From contig JARKNV010000047.1 in assembly GCA_029976065.1 (NCBI GenBank), positions 142,573-206,572 of the forward strand: a stretch of DNA of 64,000 bases, given 5' to 3'. A program made the translations under genes and the position numbers. Position 1 is the first letter of the stretch. Each line of letters starts with the position of its first letter. This document shows, piece by piece, positions 8,527 through 17,685 of the stretch. The notes beneath the pieces were generated by a model, which saw nothing but the letters and a program-made list of their open reading frames with translations, searched no databases and had not been told where the DNA came from. The DNA comes from Selenomonadales bacterium. Its GTDB lineage: Bacteria > Bacillota > Negativicutes > Sporomusales > UBA7701.

Positions 8527-9699
8527 TCAGGTACTCATGCCGATACGATGAATTGCGAACCCGGTATTGTGTTCGAGCAGCAGCTCCGACTTCGTCAGCT
8601 TCCCGGAAGCGGTCTCGATCACTTCCCGCAAAATCAGCCGCCCCGCCTCTTCAAGACCCAGGCGCCCTTCCAGAATATCGCTGAGATCCAGATCCAGAGT
8701 ATCCGCCATGAACCGGGCGGAAAACGGATTGCCGGTCACCTTGAGCGTCGGCATGATCGGATGGGAAATCGTATGCCCGCCGCCGGTGGAAAACACCAGC
8801 ACCTGGGCGCCGCCGGCCGCTATACCGGTGATCGACTCGGCCCCGTGCCCGGGAGTGGCCATAAGATAAACTCCGGGCGTTCCCGGCGGATTCTCCGCCC
8901 AATCGACGACTCCCTGAATCGTGGCGTTGCCACTCTTTTTGGCCGCGCCCAGCGACTTTTCCTCAATCGTGCTTAAGCCGCCGGCGATGTTATCGCCGGT
9001 CGGATTTGTCCCCCTGATATCCTCGCCGGTTTGCAGAATGCGTTGTTCAAAATCGCCGATCACCTTCCAGATCTTGCCGGCCACTTCCTTATTCACCGCT
9101 TTGGCCGCCAGCCACTCCTCGGCCCCCATGAGCTCCGTGAGCTCCGCCAGGATCGACCGTCCGCCTTGGGCCACGATCATATCCGAACAATGCCCCAAAG
9201 CAGGGTTGGAACTCAGTCCCGAAGTCGTATCTGATGTCCCGCAATTCAATCCGAACAGCAGTTTCGACAGCGGCACCTCTTCCCGCCGCCGCAACGAAAT
9301 CTTCCTGGCGATCGCCATCGCAATGCGGATCGCCGCATTCGTCGCCTCCAATGTCCCGCCGCAATTGCGAAGATTCACCATCTCGACCGGCTTGCCCGTC
9401 TTCGCCACCTCCGCGACGATCTCGTCCGCGGTGCACCCTTCCTCGCGGAAGTGGTCAAGAACCACGACCCCGCCGACATTGGGATTCTTCGCTGTGCCCA
9501 CCAGCGTCCTGAAAGTGAACCGTATATCCGACCTTGTTTGCGCTCTCCCCAGCGGGTGAATTATGGGAATTGCCCCGAATACCGACCTTGCCACCCTTTC
9601 TACGGCGCCGTTGGCATAAAGGGTACTGGAAAGAATCAAAAGATGGTTCCTTGCCCCGACACTTCCGTCCGGGTTCAAATAGCCCCAGAACTTATCCAC
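8527..9699 (-). CDS. UxaA family hydro-lyase/lyase, large subunit
   Basis: A 390-residue protein matching the large UxaA domain: an early GARNHLLILSS motif (GxRN), conserved cysteines in FREEGCTADE, LRNCGGT and LNCGTSD, and a GNPFSARFMADTLDLD region near residue 330. In altronate and galactarate dehydratases this domain is fused to an N-terminal SAF domain; here the SAF part is the separate gene just upstream. The split form occurs in sulfolactate sulfo-lyase (SuyAB) and in some sugar-acid dehydratases. With a TctABC transporter beside it, sulfolactate or an aldarate-type acid is a reasonable substrate, but the sequence alone does not decide. Confidence 0.82.
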   Translation of the reverse strand: MDKFWGYLNPDGSVGARNHLLILSSTLYANGAVERVARSVFGAIPIIHPLGRAQTRSDIRFTFRTLVGTAKNPNVGGVVVLDHFREEGCTADEIVAEVAKTGKPVEMVNLRNCGGTLEATNAAIRIAMAIARKISLRRREEVPLSKLLFGLNCGTSDTTSGLSSNPALGHCSDMIVAQGGRSILAELTELMGAEEWLAAKAVNKEVAGKIWKVIGDFEQRILQTGEDIRGTNPTGDNIAGGLSTIEEKSLGAAKKSGNATIQGVVDWAENPPGTPGVYLMATPGHGAESITGIAAGGAQVLVFSTGGGHTISHPIMPTLKVTGNPFSARFMADTLDLDLSDILEGRLGLEEAGRLILREVIETASGKLTKSELLLEHNTGFAIHRIGMST

Positions 9700-9701
9700 G
9701 C

Positions 9702-10010
9702 CTATTGCCTCCCCTTCGCCAAATCGCCGCGGCCTCTCGTGCTTTCGATATTATGGACATGAACATGCTCGCCAGGCATAATATCTCTGGTCGCCAGACC
9801 GATAGCCAACCCGTACTTGAGCACCCGCTCGCCCTTCGCTATCGGCTTCACGGCAATCTTGTGACCGTAGGGCACCTTATCCTTAAGCTCAACAACGCTA
9901 GGCCGTCCACCGACCTCGCACTCGACTCTTGCTGCTTTTTCGAGGTCCGGTTGCAGAATAGTCCCCACGTTATCCTTGCTGTCAATAACGAAACATGCTT
10001 TGGTAGCCAT
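9702..10010 (-). CDS. UxaA family lyase, small SAF-domain subunit
   Basis: A 102-residue SAF-domain protein, the N-terminal part of UxaA/GarD enzymes encoded as a separate gene. It carries VPYGHKIAVKPIAKGERVLKYG and the ATRDIMPGEHVHVHN segment, typical of SuyA and UxaA N-domains, which help bind substrate or metal. The stop is two bases before the large-subunit ATG, so the two are translationally coupled and probably form one enzyme. The upstream GntR gene is 34 bp away on the same strand. Confidence 0.85.
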   Translation of the reverse strand: MATKACFVIDSKDNVGTILQPDLEKAARVECEVGGRPSVVELKDKVPYGHKIAVKPIAKGERVLKYGLAIGLATRDIMPGEHVHVHNIESTRGRGDLAKGRQ

Positions 10011-10044
10011 TTAGCCCCTTCCCTTCTCGGCAAAATGCCAACAA

Positions 10045-10701
10045 TTACAGCGACGTATTCCTCAACTGCTTTTCGACAATCCGCCAGGAATCCATGATAT
10101 GGTTCCTCATGGCCTGCTCGGCGACGTCCGGATCGCCGCTTTTGAGCGCCTCGATCAGCCTCGTATGTTTCGAAAAAGTATCCGTGATCGTATCGTGCAT
10201 CATCACCATCGACGCCAGCATTTTCAGCTGCATATTGAGATTCAGCCACAAATCCAGCAACCTTTTATGGTCCGCCTTGTCCATGATAAAACGGTGGATC
10301 GCCAGACTGCTTCTCACCGTAACCGTACCGTCGACCATCGGATCGATCCTGGCGATTTCCCAAAGGACCTTTTCCATATACTCAATATCACGAGGCGTAA
10401 ACTTTTCTACGGCGATGCGGGCGGCCAGGCCTTCGATAACGCTGCGGAGGGAATAAATCTCATAAATATCCTTGCGGGTAAGGGTGGTAACGGTCAAAGA
10501 TCCGTCCGCCCGTGTCAGGAACCCTTCTCCCTCCAGAATACCGATGGCCTCCCGGATAGGTCCCCTGCTGATTCCCATTTCGGCAGCCAGCTTGGCCTCC
10601 ACGATCTGTTCGCCCGCCTTCAATTCTCCGGCAATAATGCTTTTGCGGAGAGCGCTAACCACCTGGTCCTTTAAATTTATCGGCCGTGCCAATTTTTCCA
10701 T
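10045..10701 (-). CDS. GntR/FadR-type transcriptional regulator (FCD domain)
   Basis: A 218-residue regulator. The N-terminal winged helix-turn-helix (LKDQVVSALRKSIIAG...ISRGPIREAIGILEGEGF) is characteristic of GntR, followed by an all-helical FCD ligand domain with histidines that usually bind a metal (IHRFIMDKADHK, MVMMHDTI, FSKHTRLIEAL). It is the first gene of the operon with the UxaA subunits and TctABC and probably represses it until the acid substrate appears. A palindrome lies about 77 bp upstream of the start. Confidence 0.9.
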   Translation of the reverse strand: MEKLARPINLKDQVVSALRKSIIAGELKAGEQIVEAKLAAEMGISRGPIREAIGILEGEGFLTRADGSLTVTTLTRKDIYEIYSLRSVIEGLAARIAVEKFTPRDIEYMEKVLWEIARIDPMVDGTVTVRSSLAIHRFIMDKADHKRLLDLWLNLNMQLKMLASMVMMHDTITDTFSKHTRLIEALKSGDPDVAEQAMRNHIMDSWRIVEKQLRNTSL

Positions 10702-10777
10702 GTTATCCCTCCATCATTATTAATTATAAATGAGTAACAACCAGTACGCCTAACCGCACATCTGACCGTCTGTTTGT

Positions 10778-10797
10778 GTTAACTGTCAACAGTTAAC
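10778..10797. promoter_or_regulatory. Palindromic operator candidate upstream of GntR operon
   Basis: Perfect dyad GTTAACTGT-CA-ACAGTTAAC upstream of the GntR gene. The compact symmetry fits a dimeric winged-helix repressor, so autoregulation by the GntR protein is likely. No other strong dyad is seen closer to the start. Confidence 0.55.
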
Positions 10798-10884
10798 TAT
10801 ATATGCGCATTTCTTGACTTTTCGCAGTTTTTCGAATTTTTGTCATAAGCCTGCCGGTCCGACAGACTCCGATAACTCTCCCGT

Positions 10885-10958
10885 GAGCATAATATTGCTG
10901 CATATGAAGCCGCATATGAAAAGGAGCACAACCTTGCCGCATCGGCAATATTATGCTC
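10885..10958. repeat. 14-bp inverted repeat in the 10.7-11.0 kb intergenic region
   Basis: Perfect arms GAGCATAATATTGC (10885-10898) and its complement (10945-10958) are separated by 46 bp, inside which GCATATGAA occurs twice. It lies between the CBO0543 gene end and the GntR promoter. There is no terminator-type T-run; its function is unknown. Confidence 0.5.
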
Positions 10959-11023
10959 CTAGCATGGATTTTCCGCTTTTCCCAATTTCGGCATGCCCTA
11001 CTGAAAAATGGCACTCTGCGGAA

Positions 11024-11575
11024 CTAGTTGGCTTTCTTGGCAACGGTGTAGATGTTGACCACCATCCAGCGGATAAATAGCGCCATGGCGATATAAATCG
11101 GGAACCCGTAATAGTACCGCCACTTCAGCAACTGATAGAAGTCGCCCCAGACCAGTATTGGCTCAAAAACGAAACAAAATATTGTTGCCATTACTATGGT
11201 TGCCAACGAAAAGCTTCTCCATGATCCGAAGTACTGGTAAACCAGCGAATAAATCATCGGCAGGGTGGCTAAGTCTATAGCCGTCAGCGGCGGAAATATC
11301 GGAAAAATATCTGTCGGATAATCCCACAAAGTCAGCTCTTCGCCGAATTCATCCAGTACCAGGGTTATTATCGTCGTAATTCCCATATATAAAACGATCT
11401 CGGGCAGCCGTTTTTTATCGGCCAGTTTCCACCAGATACAAATAGAAAAGGCAAACAAGCCTAACAAAAGCCACCACCGGAAATGAAACACGTCTTCTTG
11501 CAGCCATTCGTCGATCCGCATGTCGGTAAGCAACAGCTGGAGCTCCGCCGTTACCGCCGTCCCTGCACCAACCAA
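11024..11575 (-). CDS. CBO0543 family membrane protein, copy 1
   Basis: A 183-residue membrane protein with about five predicted helices. It begins with an amphipathic segment and the family pattern FHFRWWLLLGLFAFSICIWWKL, followed by KKRLPEIVLYMG and LTLWDYPTDIFPIFPP. This is the CBO0543 family of spore-forming Firmicutes; no function is established. It is 13 bp downstream of a paralogue of the same design, so the pair is a tandem duplication in one operon. Confidence 0.85.
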   Translation of the reverse strand: MVGAGTAVTAELQLLLTDMRIDEWLQEDVFHFRWWLLLGLFAFSICIWWKLADKKRLPEIVLYMGITTIITLVLDEFGEELTLWDYPTDIFPIFPPLTAIDLATLPMIYSLVYQYFGSWRSFSLATIVMATIFCFVFEPILVWGDFYQLLKWRYYYGFPIYIAMALFIRWMVVNIYTVAKKAN

Positions 11576-11588
11576 TGTGCGTTCCTCC

Positions 11589-12161
11589 TTAGACGATACG
11601 TCGCTTATTTGCTTTTTCGGAAATAGCCAATATTTTAACCACCGCCCAGCGGATAATCAAGGCAACAACGATGTATATCGGGAAGTTACAATAATATTGC
11701 CATTTGAGCAACTGATAATAACCACCCAGAGCCATCGCCGGTTCGACGACAAAAGCTACCGCGGCGGCTCCCAGAACGATAAGCCGGGTGAAGCTTTTCC
11801 AGGTGGGGAAGTTCTGATAAACAAGCGAAAAAGCCAAAGGCGGAATCCATAAATTAAAAGCTGTTATAACCGGGAATATCGGCAATATATCAATGGGGTA
11901 ATCCCATAAGACAAGTTCCTCCCCGTACTCGTCCACGCCCATCATCACTATCGTCATTAACACGGCATACAAAACGACCTCCGGCAGCCGAGCTTTATCG
12001 AGTTGTCGCCACCAGACCCAGAAAACGAGGATGGTCAGCGCCAGCAGGAGCCACCATTTAATCTGAAACAAGTCATGCTGGAGCCATTCTTCAACATGAG
12101 CGGCAGTAAGCATTTTTTGAACTTCAACCCCCTGCGAAATGCCGGATACGGCCAGAAACAC
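11589..12161 (-). CDS. CBO0543 family membrane protein, copy 2
   Basis: A 190-residue paralogue of the gene just downstream, with the same landmarks: IKWWLLLALTILVFWVWW, KARLPEVVLYAV, LVLWDYPIDILPIFP, and a C-terminal NFPIYIVVALIIRWAVVKI helix. Similarity runs the full length while loops differ, indicating an old duplication. The role is unknown. It is the first gene of the pair. Confidence 0.85.
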   Translation of the reverse strand: MFLAVSGISQGVEVQKMLTAAHVEEWLQHDLFQIKWWLLLALTILVFWVWWRQLDKARLPEVVLYAVLMTIVMMGVDEYGEELVLWDYPIDILPIFPVITAFNLWIPPLAFSLVYQNFPTWKSFTRLIVLGAAAVAFVVEPAMALGGYYQLLKWQYYCNFPIYIVVALIIRWAVVKILAISEKANKRRIV

Positions 12162-12440
12162 GTCTCCGCCTCCTCCGTATATTATGGGTTTAACATCTTC
12201 CCAGCCTAAAATCTTCTGTAACTCGCAAAAATAGCCAATACAATATAGTTTGCGTTGCCGGTAAGGAAATATTCGACAAGAAGCTGACTCTCGTATCCCC
12301 CAGCTCCTGTCCGCTGGTCTTGCCGTCAGCTACCCCGGCAAATCAACACGGCGATCCTGGCACCGCCACATTGGCCATCACCCGGTCGTAATTCCGGCCT
12401 GCCGCCACCCGCCACCCCTTCCTGCCGCCTGGCGCTTGAA
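12162..12440. other. Intergenic stretch without a recognisable gene
   Basis: I see no supportable open frame, RNA fold or promoter here beyond what the flanking genes need. A minus-strand frame interrupted by a stop can be read but resembles nothing I know. Confidence 0.5.
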
Positions 12441-12448
12441 TAAAAAGG

Positions 12449-12490
12449 AAAGAGCCGGGCGGCAAGGAATTACCTTGTGCCCGGCTCTTT
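12449..12490 (-). terminator. Rho-independent terminator of rubrerythrin gene
   Basis: Perfect 12-bp arms (12449-12460 and 12479-12490) with GC-rich core GAGCCGGGC, followed on the minus strand by CCTTTTTA. It begins 19 bp after the rubrerythrin stop. Confidence 0.85.
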
Positions 12491-12508
12491 TCTAGTGTTA
12501 TGGCTTTT

Positions 12509-13048
12509 TTAATAGTTGCTGATGGCTATTTCGAAGAATGCCTGGGGATGTCTGCAGGTAGGACATACCTGCGGTGCGGTTGCGCCTTCATGGCGATGCC
12601 CGCATACGCGGCATTGCCATGTGTGTTTGTTTTCCCGGGAAAAGACGGTCGCGGTTTCAACATCTTTAAGAAGAGCCTTATAACGTTCCTCATGTCTTTT
12701 TTCTATAGCACCTACCCGCCTAAACAACGCGGCGATTTCCGTAAAACCTTCCGCTTCTGCTGTTTCGGCAAACTCCTTATACATGCTTGTCCATTCTTCG
12801 TTTTCTCCCTCGGCGGCTTTCTTCAAATTGGTGGGGGTGTCGCCGATACCTTTTAGAAGGTTGAACCAAATTTTGGCGTGGGCGGCCTCGTTATCGGCCG
12901 TTTCCAAAAAAGTCGCGGCCATAGATTCATATCCTTCTTTCTTGGCGATGCCGGCAAAGTATGTATACTTATTTCTCGCCATAGATTCGCCGGCGAAAGC
13001 TGCCATCAGATTGGCCTCAGTCTTGGTTCCTTTAAAGTCTTCGTTCAT
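12509..13048 (-). CDS. rbr: Rubrerythrin
   Basis: A 179-residue non-haem iron protein that reduces hydrogen peroxide in anaerobes. The N-terminal ferritin-like di-iron domain has the metal ligands in [35 protein letters not shown] and [11 protein letters not shown]. The C-terminal rubredoxin-like domain has the Cys4 iron site CRVCGH...CPTCRHP. The frame extends 36 codons upstream, but the ATG at 13048 has a GGAGG site and gives the canonical start [14 protein letters not shown]. It stands alone with its own terminator. Confidence 0.96.
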   Translation of the reverse strand: MNEDFKGTKTEANLMAAFAGESMARNKYTYFAGIAKKEGYESMAATFLETADNEAAHAKIWFNLLKGIGDTPTNLKKAAEGENEEWTSMYKEFAETAEAEGFTEIAALFRRVGAIEKRHEERYKALLKDVETATVFSRENKHTWQCRVCGHRHEGATAPQVCPTCRHPQAFFEIAISNY

Positions 13049-13184
13049 CTTGTTTCCTCCTGTTTTATGTAATATCAGGTATTTATTCAATAAATTGAAC
13101 CGCAAAACCTGCTGCCATTGGTAACCTCTAAAAAACTGATTTTTAGGTTTTGACAACCCCCTGCTGCTCTATCGCATCGAACAG

Positions 13185-14873
13185 CTAAACTCTGAATTTG
13201 CGGATGGCCTCGTTGAGTTCGGTTGCCATTTTCGCCAGCGCCTCCGCGCTGCCGGACACCTCGTTCATACTGGCATTTTGCTCTTCCGAGGCGGCTGCCA
13301 TCGTCTGAGAACTTGCGCCGGTCTGCTGGGCCACCGCGCTGATATTCTGCACATTCGATACGACCGACTGCATCCCTTTGGCCGTCTCCTCGACCGCCTT
13401 GGTAATCTGCTCCATGCCGTCCTGGACCTGGCCGAGCTTTTCCACGATATCGTTGAAGCCTTGCTCCGTATCCGCCGCCGCTGCCTTGCCGGCCTCGACC
13501 TCGACGTTGGCCTTGCCGACCACATTCACCGAGAATCCGATATCGGCGGTCATCTTGCGGATAATTTCGCCGATATGGCGGGTCGCCTCGGCGCTCTGCT
13601 CAGCCAGCTTGCGCACCTCTTCCGCCACCACTGCGAACCCTTTGCCCGCCTCACCGGCCCGGGCGGCCTCGATGGCGGCGTTGAGGGCCAGCAGGTTGGT
13701 TTGGCCGGCGATGCTGCTGATAACAGTAACAATTTCCTGGATTTCTGTCGACCCTTTCACCAGGGCGTTGGCCACCTCGGTGATGTCCTGCATCGATTTC
13801 TCGATCGTCTCGTTTTGGGCCACGACCCGTTTGATAAGTTGCATCCCCTGCCGCGCGTCCGACACCGCTTGTTGGGTGGTATGGTTGATAGTCGCCGCGC
13901 TGGCGTTCATTTCTTCAGCCCCGGCGGTTACTTCCTCGATGACCGCCGAGATTTCGGTGATATTGTTGGCGTTCTGGGACGCGCCGGCGGCAATTTCACC
14001 CGTCGTATTGGCAATGACCTCTGAAGTTCTGAGCTGTTCCTCGACCGTTGACGTCAGTTCTTCGCTCGATGCCGCCAACGTATCGGCGCTGCTTCTTACT
14101 TGGCCGACAATCTCCCGCAGGGACCTCTTCATTACCAGCACCGCCTCGGCGATATCGCCGATCTCGTCGTTGCGGGTCGCGTGAACATCCTTTCTCGTTA
14201 AGTCGAGCTCGCTTACTGCGATCACTTCGCTGCGAAGGACATTCATCCGTTTGGCGAGATTGCGACTGTACCAGACCAGCAGGGCGATTACCGCCATGAT
14301 GCCAACGCCGCTGGCCCCGACGACTATTTTCATCACCAGGCTTTCCTTGGCGTTCAGCTCATTGACCAGTTCTTGCATAGCCGCCTCCTGGGAGGCGAAA
14401 ACCGCTGCGAACTGCGTATTGATCAGTTCGGTTTTCTGGCGGGTCGTGGCCACGAAGGCATTCAGTCCCGGATCATTGGCCCTTTTCATGGCGATTATCC
14501 GCCTGATATCTTCGTTGTAGGCCGCCAGTGCCGCCGCCAGCTTCTCACCTTCCTGCCTGGTCTTTGCCGACGTTGACGCCGCGGTTACCTTTTTCGCCGT
14601 TTCCAGGCTGTGGTTCAGATCGTTGAGCGAGGCCTCGGCGTACCGTTCGTCGCCGTAGCCGAGAAATCCGCGGATTTCCGCAATTCCTTTTTGATAGTTT
14701 TCGCGCGACTCCTGGAAGGCCATTGTTCTCTGCACAGGGCCGGCCAGCATATTCTGATAAGCGTCGGCGGCAGCCTGGAACTGATAAATCGTCATGCCGA
14801 TCAGCGCGGCCAGAAACACGATGGTTATCCCGAAGATCGCACTTACCTGAGCTCCTATCGTCATACGTTTCAT
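13185..14873 (-). CDS. Methyl-accepting chemotaxis protein, four-helix-bundle sensor
   Basis: A 562-residue transmembrane chemoreceptor. One membrane helix (about 10-32) is followed by a periplasmic region of about 150 residues with a four-helix-bundle pattern, a second helix (about 187-207), a HAMP linker, and a long cytoplasmic coiled coil. Its hairpin tip reads [22 protein letters not shown], the conserved kinase-contact sequence. It is last in a three-gene set with a CheW gene and a small coiled-coil protein, so the set probably forms a local signalling array unit. The ligand is unknown. Confidence 0.95.
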   Translation of the reverse strand: MKRMTIGAQVSAIFGITIVFLAALIGMTIYQFQAAADAYQNMLAGPVQRTMAFQESRENYQKGIAEIRGFLGYGDERYAEASLNDLNHSLETAKKVTAASTSAKTRQEGEKLAAALAAYNEDIRRIIAMKRANDPGLNAFVATTRQKTELINTQFAAVFASQEAAMQELVNELNAKESLVMKIVVGASGVGIMAVIALLVWYSRNLAKRMNVLRSEVIAVSELDLTRKDVHATRNDEIGDIAEAVLVMKRSLREIVGQVRSSADTLAASSEELTSTVEEQLRTSEVIANTTGEIAAGASQNANNITEISAVIEEVTAGAEEMNASAATINHTTQQAVSDARQGMQLIKRVVAQNETIEKSMQDITEVANALVKGSTEIQEIVTVISSIAGQTNLLALNAAIEAARAGEAGKGFAVVAEEVRKLAEQSAEATRHIGEIIRKMTADIGFSVNVVGKANVEVEAGKAAAADTEQGFNDIVEKLGQVQDGMEQITKAVEETAKGMQSVVSNVQNISAVAQQTGASSQTMAAASEEQNASMNEVSGSAEALAKMATELNEAIRKFRV

Positions 14874-14900
14874 TTTCTAATCTCCTCTCATTACGTTGTT

Positions 14901-15326
14901 TCAGCCCGCGAGGGCCGGCGTTGACAGCACCTGATCAATATCAAGCAGTATGATAATCCGGTTTTGGAATTTGTAAACCTCCCTGGGACCCTGGCGGCTG
15001 CCCTCGGTCTCCACGCTGGCGAAATTCTCCGGCACCGTCCGGATGACTTCCGTCACCGAATCTACTGTCAGCCCCACCTCTTTGTCCCTGGTTTCCACGA
15101 TGACAATCTGTTTTTTCGCTTGGTCGGTTGCCGGCAGGCCCATTTTAGCCATAAAATCGACCACCGGCACGATTTTCCCGCGAACATTGATGACGTCTTC
15201 GAAATAAGCTGGTGTCCCGGGCAGCCTTGTCACGGGAACATAATTGATAATCTCCCTAACCTTTTCGATCGTAACCGCATACTCTTCACGGCTGAGCCGG
15301 AAAGCCACCAGTTGTATGCTCCTCAT
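14901..15326 (-). CDS. cheW: CheW-type chemotaxis adaptor
   Basis: A 141-residue single-domain CheW protein that couples receptors to the CheA kinase. It shows the CheW core pattern VAFRLSREEYAVTIEKVREI, TRLPGTPAYFEDVINVRGKIVPVVD and the terminal IILLDIDQVLS strand. Its ATG overlaps the stop of the upstream coiled-coil gene by 4 bp, and the chemoreceptor gene follows 27 bp downstream. No CheA is in this window, so it must serve a kinase encoded elsewhere. Confidence 0.94.
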   Translation of the reverse strand: MRSIQLVAFRLSREEYAVTIEKVREIINYVPVTRLPGTPAYFEDVINVRGKIVPVVDFMAKMGLPATDQAKKQIVIVETRDKEVGLTVDSVTEVIRTVPENFASVETEGSRQGPREVYKFQNRIIILLDIDQVLSTPALAG

Positions 15327-15724
15327 AATGTCTCCTTTCCGTTTTTCATGCTGTTGGACTGTGAAGGTTTTCTGCCCCGCCGGGTGCGGCGCAACCCCTC
15401 ATTCAGCAAACAATAGTCATTGATTAACCCTTCCAGCACTTTAAGCTTTTCGATATTACCCGGCGTAGATAACTCGGTCATATCAAGGGACGCCTCCACT
15501 TTTTCCCGCTCCCGCCTGACCGCGGCAAGCATTGTCGCCAGCGCCGCCCTTCTTGTCTCCAGGATCGCTATCAGGCTGGCGACCAGCAGTTCCAACCCGT
15601 CCATAAGCTCAGGTAGCTCCTCGCTGCGGAGGGCCTCCGGGCCGGAACTCTCTCTGATCTTTTCGCGAATCCGGACGATGTTGTCCATTTCCTGAGTGGA
15701 AAGGTTCTCGCGCTTCAACTTCAT
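15323..15724 (-). CDS. Small coiled-coil protein, first gene of chemotaxis set
   Basis: I do not recognise this 133-residue protein. It is mostly helical with heptad-like leucines between about residues 35 and 110 (LMDGLELLVASLIAILETRR and following) and has a basic tail ending RRGRKPSQSNSMKNGKETL. It overlaps cheW by 4 bp (ATGA), so it belongs to the cheW-receptor unit. Length and composition recall FlgN-like or CheW-associated helical proteins, but I see no diagnostic motif. Confidence 0.65.
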   Translation of the reverse strand: MKLKRENLSTQEMDNIVRIREKIRESSGPEALRSEELPELMDGLELLVASLIAILETRRAALATMLAAVRREREKVEASLDMTELSTPGNIEKLKVLEGLINDYCLLNEGLRRTRRGRKPSQSNSMKNGKETL

Positions 15725-15799
15725 CTATAGCACCGGCCTTACGAATTTTTTGCCTGCGCCGTGCGTGACAGACGGCCTTTCGCTATTCTCGCCTTGTTA

Positions 15800-16852
15800 T
15801 CACGCCATTGCTACGATGGCAACGCTTTTGTTTCCCTCCAGATCGATAAACTTGCCGTCCTGGGTGAAAACAATGGGATATGCAGCTAAATGACCGCCGT
15901 GGTAAACGACTTCGGCCTCTGCGCCATTGCTCAGTATCACCTTTTTGCCGATAAAATAATTTATTATATTGCGCAAGAACGTCATACAGATGACCGGGTC
16001 AAGCTTTCCGAAGGTTTCTTGCTTTATTTCTTCAATCACCGCAAAAGGAGTTTGCTTTTTGTGATAAATTCGGTCGGACGTCATGGCGTCATATATATCC
16101 GCAACGGCGATGATTCGTGCGAAAATATGGATTTGGTCTCCGCTTATCCCCAAAGGATAGCCTGTCCCGTCTATTTTTTCATGGTGCTGCAGTATACCGC
16201 ATAATATGCCTTTATTAATACTTGGTTCTCCTAGCAGCATTTTATGGCCCTCAATTGTATGGCCCTCCATTATCTTCATTTCCTCTTGCGTCAATTTGGC
16301 CGGTTTATTCAATATCTCAAGAGGTATCTGCGTTTTGCCGATATCGTGCAATAGGGCGGCTAAAATCAAGTCCCGCAACCTTTCTCCTGACAACCCGATC
16401 CATTTGCCCAATATACCGGAAATAATCGCGACATTGATGGAATGGCGGAAAGTGTAATCATCCTGCTTTCGTATCGTTTGCAAATAACCGAAGACTCCCG
16501 CCGCATCAATCATCAAATTAATTGAAGTGTCAACCAGTTCTTTCATCTGCATCAAAGGAACTTCCTTAAAATAGCGCATAGTAGAAAAACAATTCTCAAT
16601 TACTTGCAGCGTATCGTCATATACTGCATCAAAGGCATCAGCGGTTGCCGGAGCGGCAGGCGCTTCCTCGGAGTCGACGGTTCTTTCCACGATATTCACA
16701 AATTTAAGGTTCATAAGTTTGAGTTTTGCTATAAAGGTCTCTGTTAATACCGTGTCCTCAGCAAGAAGGACCTGACCGTTTTCCTTCAGTATCGGGGATG
16801 CCAATTTCATGCCGGGCTCAACATCCGCAAAAGGATATTTTTTCGTAACCAT
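15800..16852 (-). CDS. HD-GYP domain protein (probable cyclic di-GMP phosphodiesterase)
   Basis: A 350-residue cytoplasmic protein. The HD-GYP domain occupies roughly 110-300, with HSINVAIISG, the HDIGK metal motif (about 165), EGHTIEGHKML and HHEKIDGTGYP (about 225). All the usual metal ligands and the GYP motif are intact, so cyclic di-GMP hydrolysis is likely. The N-terminal 100 residues resemble the domain placed before HD-GYP in many Firmicute proteins (AEDTVLTETFIAKLKLMNL). It is divergent from the V4R/LuxR pair. Confidence 0.9.
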   Translation of the reverse strand: MVTKKYPFADVEPGMKLASPILKENGQVLLAEDTVLTETFIAKLKLMNLKFVNIVERTVDSEEAPAAPATADAFDAVYDDTLQVIENCFSTMRYFKEVPLMQMKELVDTSINLMIDAAGVFGYLQTIRKQDDYTFRHSINVAIISGILGKWIGLSGERLRDLILAALLHDIGKTQIPLEILNKPAKLTQEEMKIMEGHTIEGHKMLLGEPSINKGILCGILQHHEKIDGTGYPLGISGDQIHIFARIIAVADIYDAMTSDRIYHKKQTPFAVIEEIKQETFGKLDPVICMTFLRNIINYFIGKKVILSNGAEAEVVYHGGHLAAYPIVFTQDGKFIDLEGNKSVAIVAMA

Positions 16853-16994
16853 AAATCTTCACCTCATCTGGTAGCAGGTGTGGTATTTAGAAAAGTTCTG
16901 CCAACGCGAACCGCCAATATCTGAAGGTTTAGCTCCAATATAATTATGCCATCCGTCGATTTAGCCAACAATCTCTCGGCGAGTGATACTTTAA

Positions 16995-17049
16995 AAAGAA
17001 ATATTCGCCGCCACTATCCTAGTGGGATAGTGGCGGCGAATATTTCTTT
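16995..17049. repeat. Perfect 25-bp inverted repeat in divergent promoter region
   Basis: Arms 16995-17019 and 17025-17049 are perfectly complementary around a 5-nt loop. The core is GC-rich (TTCGCCGCCACTATCC) and the outer ends are A/T-rich. The structure looks like a bidirectional terminator, but it lies between divergent starts (16852 and 17140), where a terminator is not expected. Confidence 0.75.
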
Positions 17050-17139
17050 AATAATAATGCAGGGAAAAGTAGTGCGAATCACGAAAAATACTCGACAGTT
17101 ATTGTTTTTTGTAACATCTGGGGATAGAGGAGTGGTATT

Positions 17140-17658
17140 GTGGGACGAAAATATGAGTTTAATTGGGGCTTATTGGGAGATATTGCCGAAGGCAGACCGA
17201 ACTTGGGACCCCTGGTTAGAACTGAAATTTACCGCCTGATGCAGTTTTGCTTTCGCGATGTTCTGGAGAATAATTACAATACCGAAACGGCGGATAAGCT
17301 GTTTTACGAGGCCGGGCTTTTGGCGGGAAAGCAATTTTATCAAAATGCCATAAAGGAAGCGGTGGACTTTAACGACTTCGTGCAAACGTTGCAGTCGGTT
17401 CTTGCCGATAAGGGTATTGGTATTTTACGCATAGAAACGGCGGACTACGAAAAAGGAAAATTTGTAATGAGTATATCAGAGGATTTGGATTGCTCCGGAT
17501 TACCAGAACTGGACTACGAGATATGCGTGTACGATGAAGGCTTTATTGCCGGCCTGTTAGAGAGCTTTACGGGGGAAAGATTTAATGTAAAGGAAGTAGA
17601 TTGTTGGTGTACCGGAGATCGTACTTGCCGGTTCGTTGCGGAAATATCCAGAGGATAA
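17140..17658 (+). CDS. V4R domain sensory protein
   Basis: A 172-residue protein whose C-terminal two thirds match the V4R (4-vinyl reductase) domain. It has FYEAGLLAGKQFYQNA, the glycine-rich IAGLLESFTGERFNVKEVDCW, and the closing cysteine pattern CWCTGDRTCRF that binds zinc. V4R domains bind small hydrophobic ligands and often feed transcription regulators. The GTG at 17140 follows GAGGAG. The gene stops 28 bp before a PAS/LuxR regulator, suggesting sensor and regulator act together. Confidence 0.85.
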   Translation: MGRKYEFNWGLLGDIAEGRPNLGPLVRTEIYRLMQFCFRDVLENNYNTETADKLFYEAGLLAGKQFYQNAIKEAVDFNDFVQTLQSVLADKGIGILRIETADYEKGKFVMSISEDLDCSGLPELDYEICVYDEGFIAGLLESFTGERFNVKEVDCWCTGDRTCRFVAEISRG

Positions 17659-17685
17659 ATCTTGCATTTAGAAAGGAATATTTGC

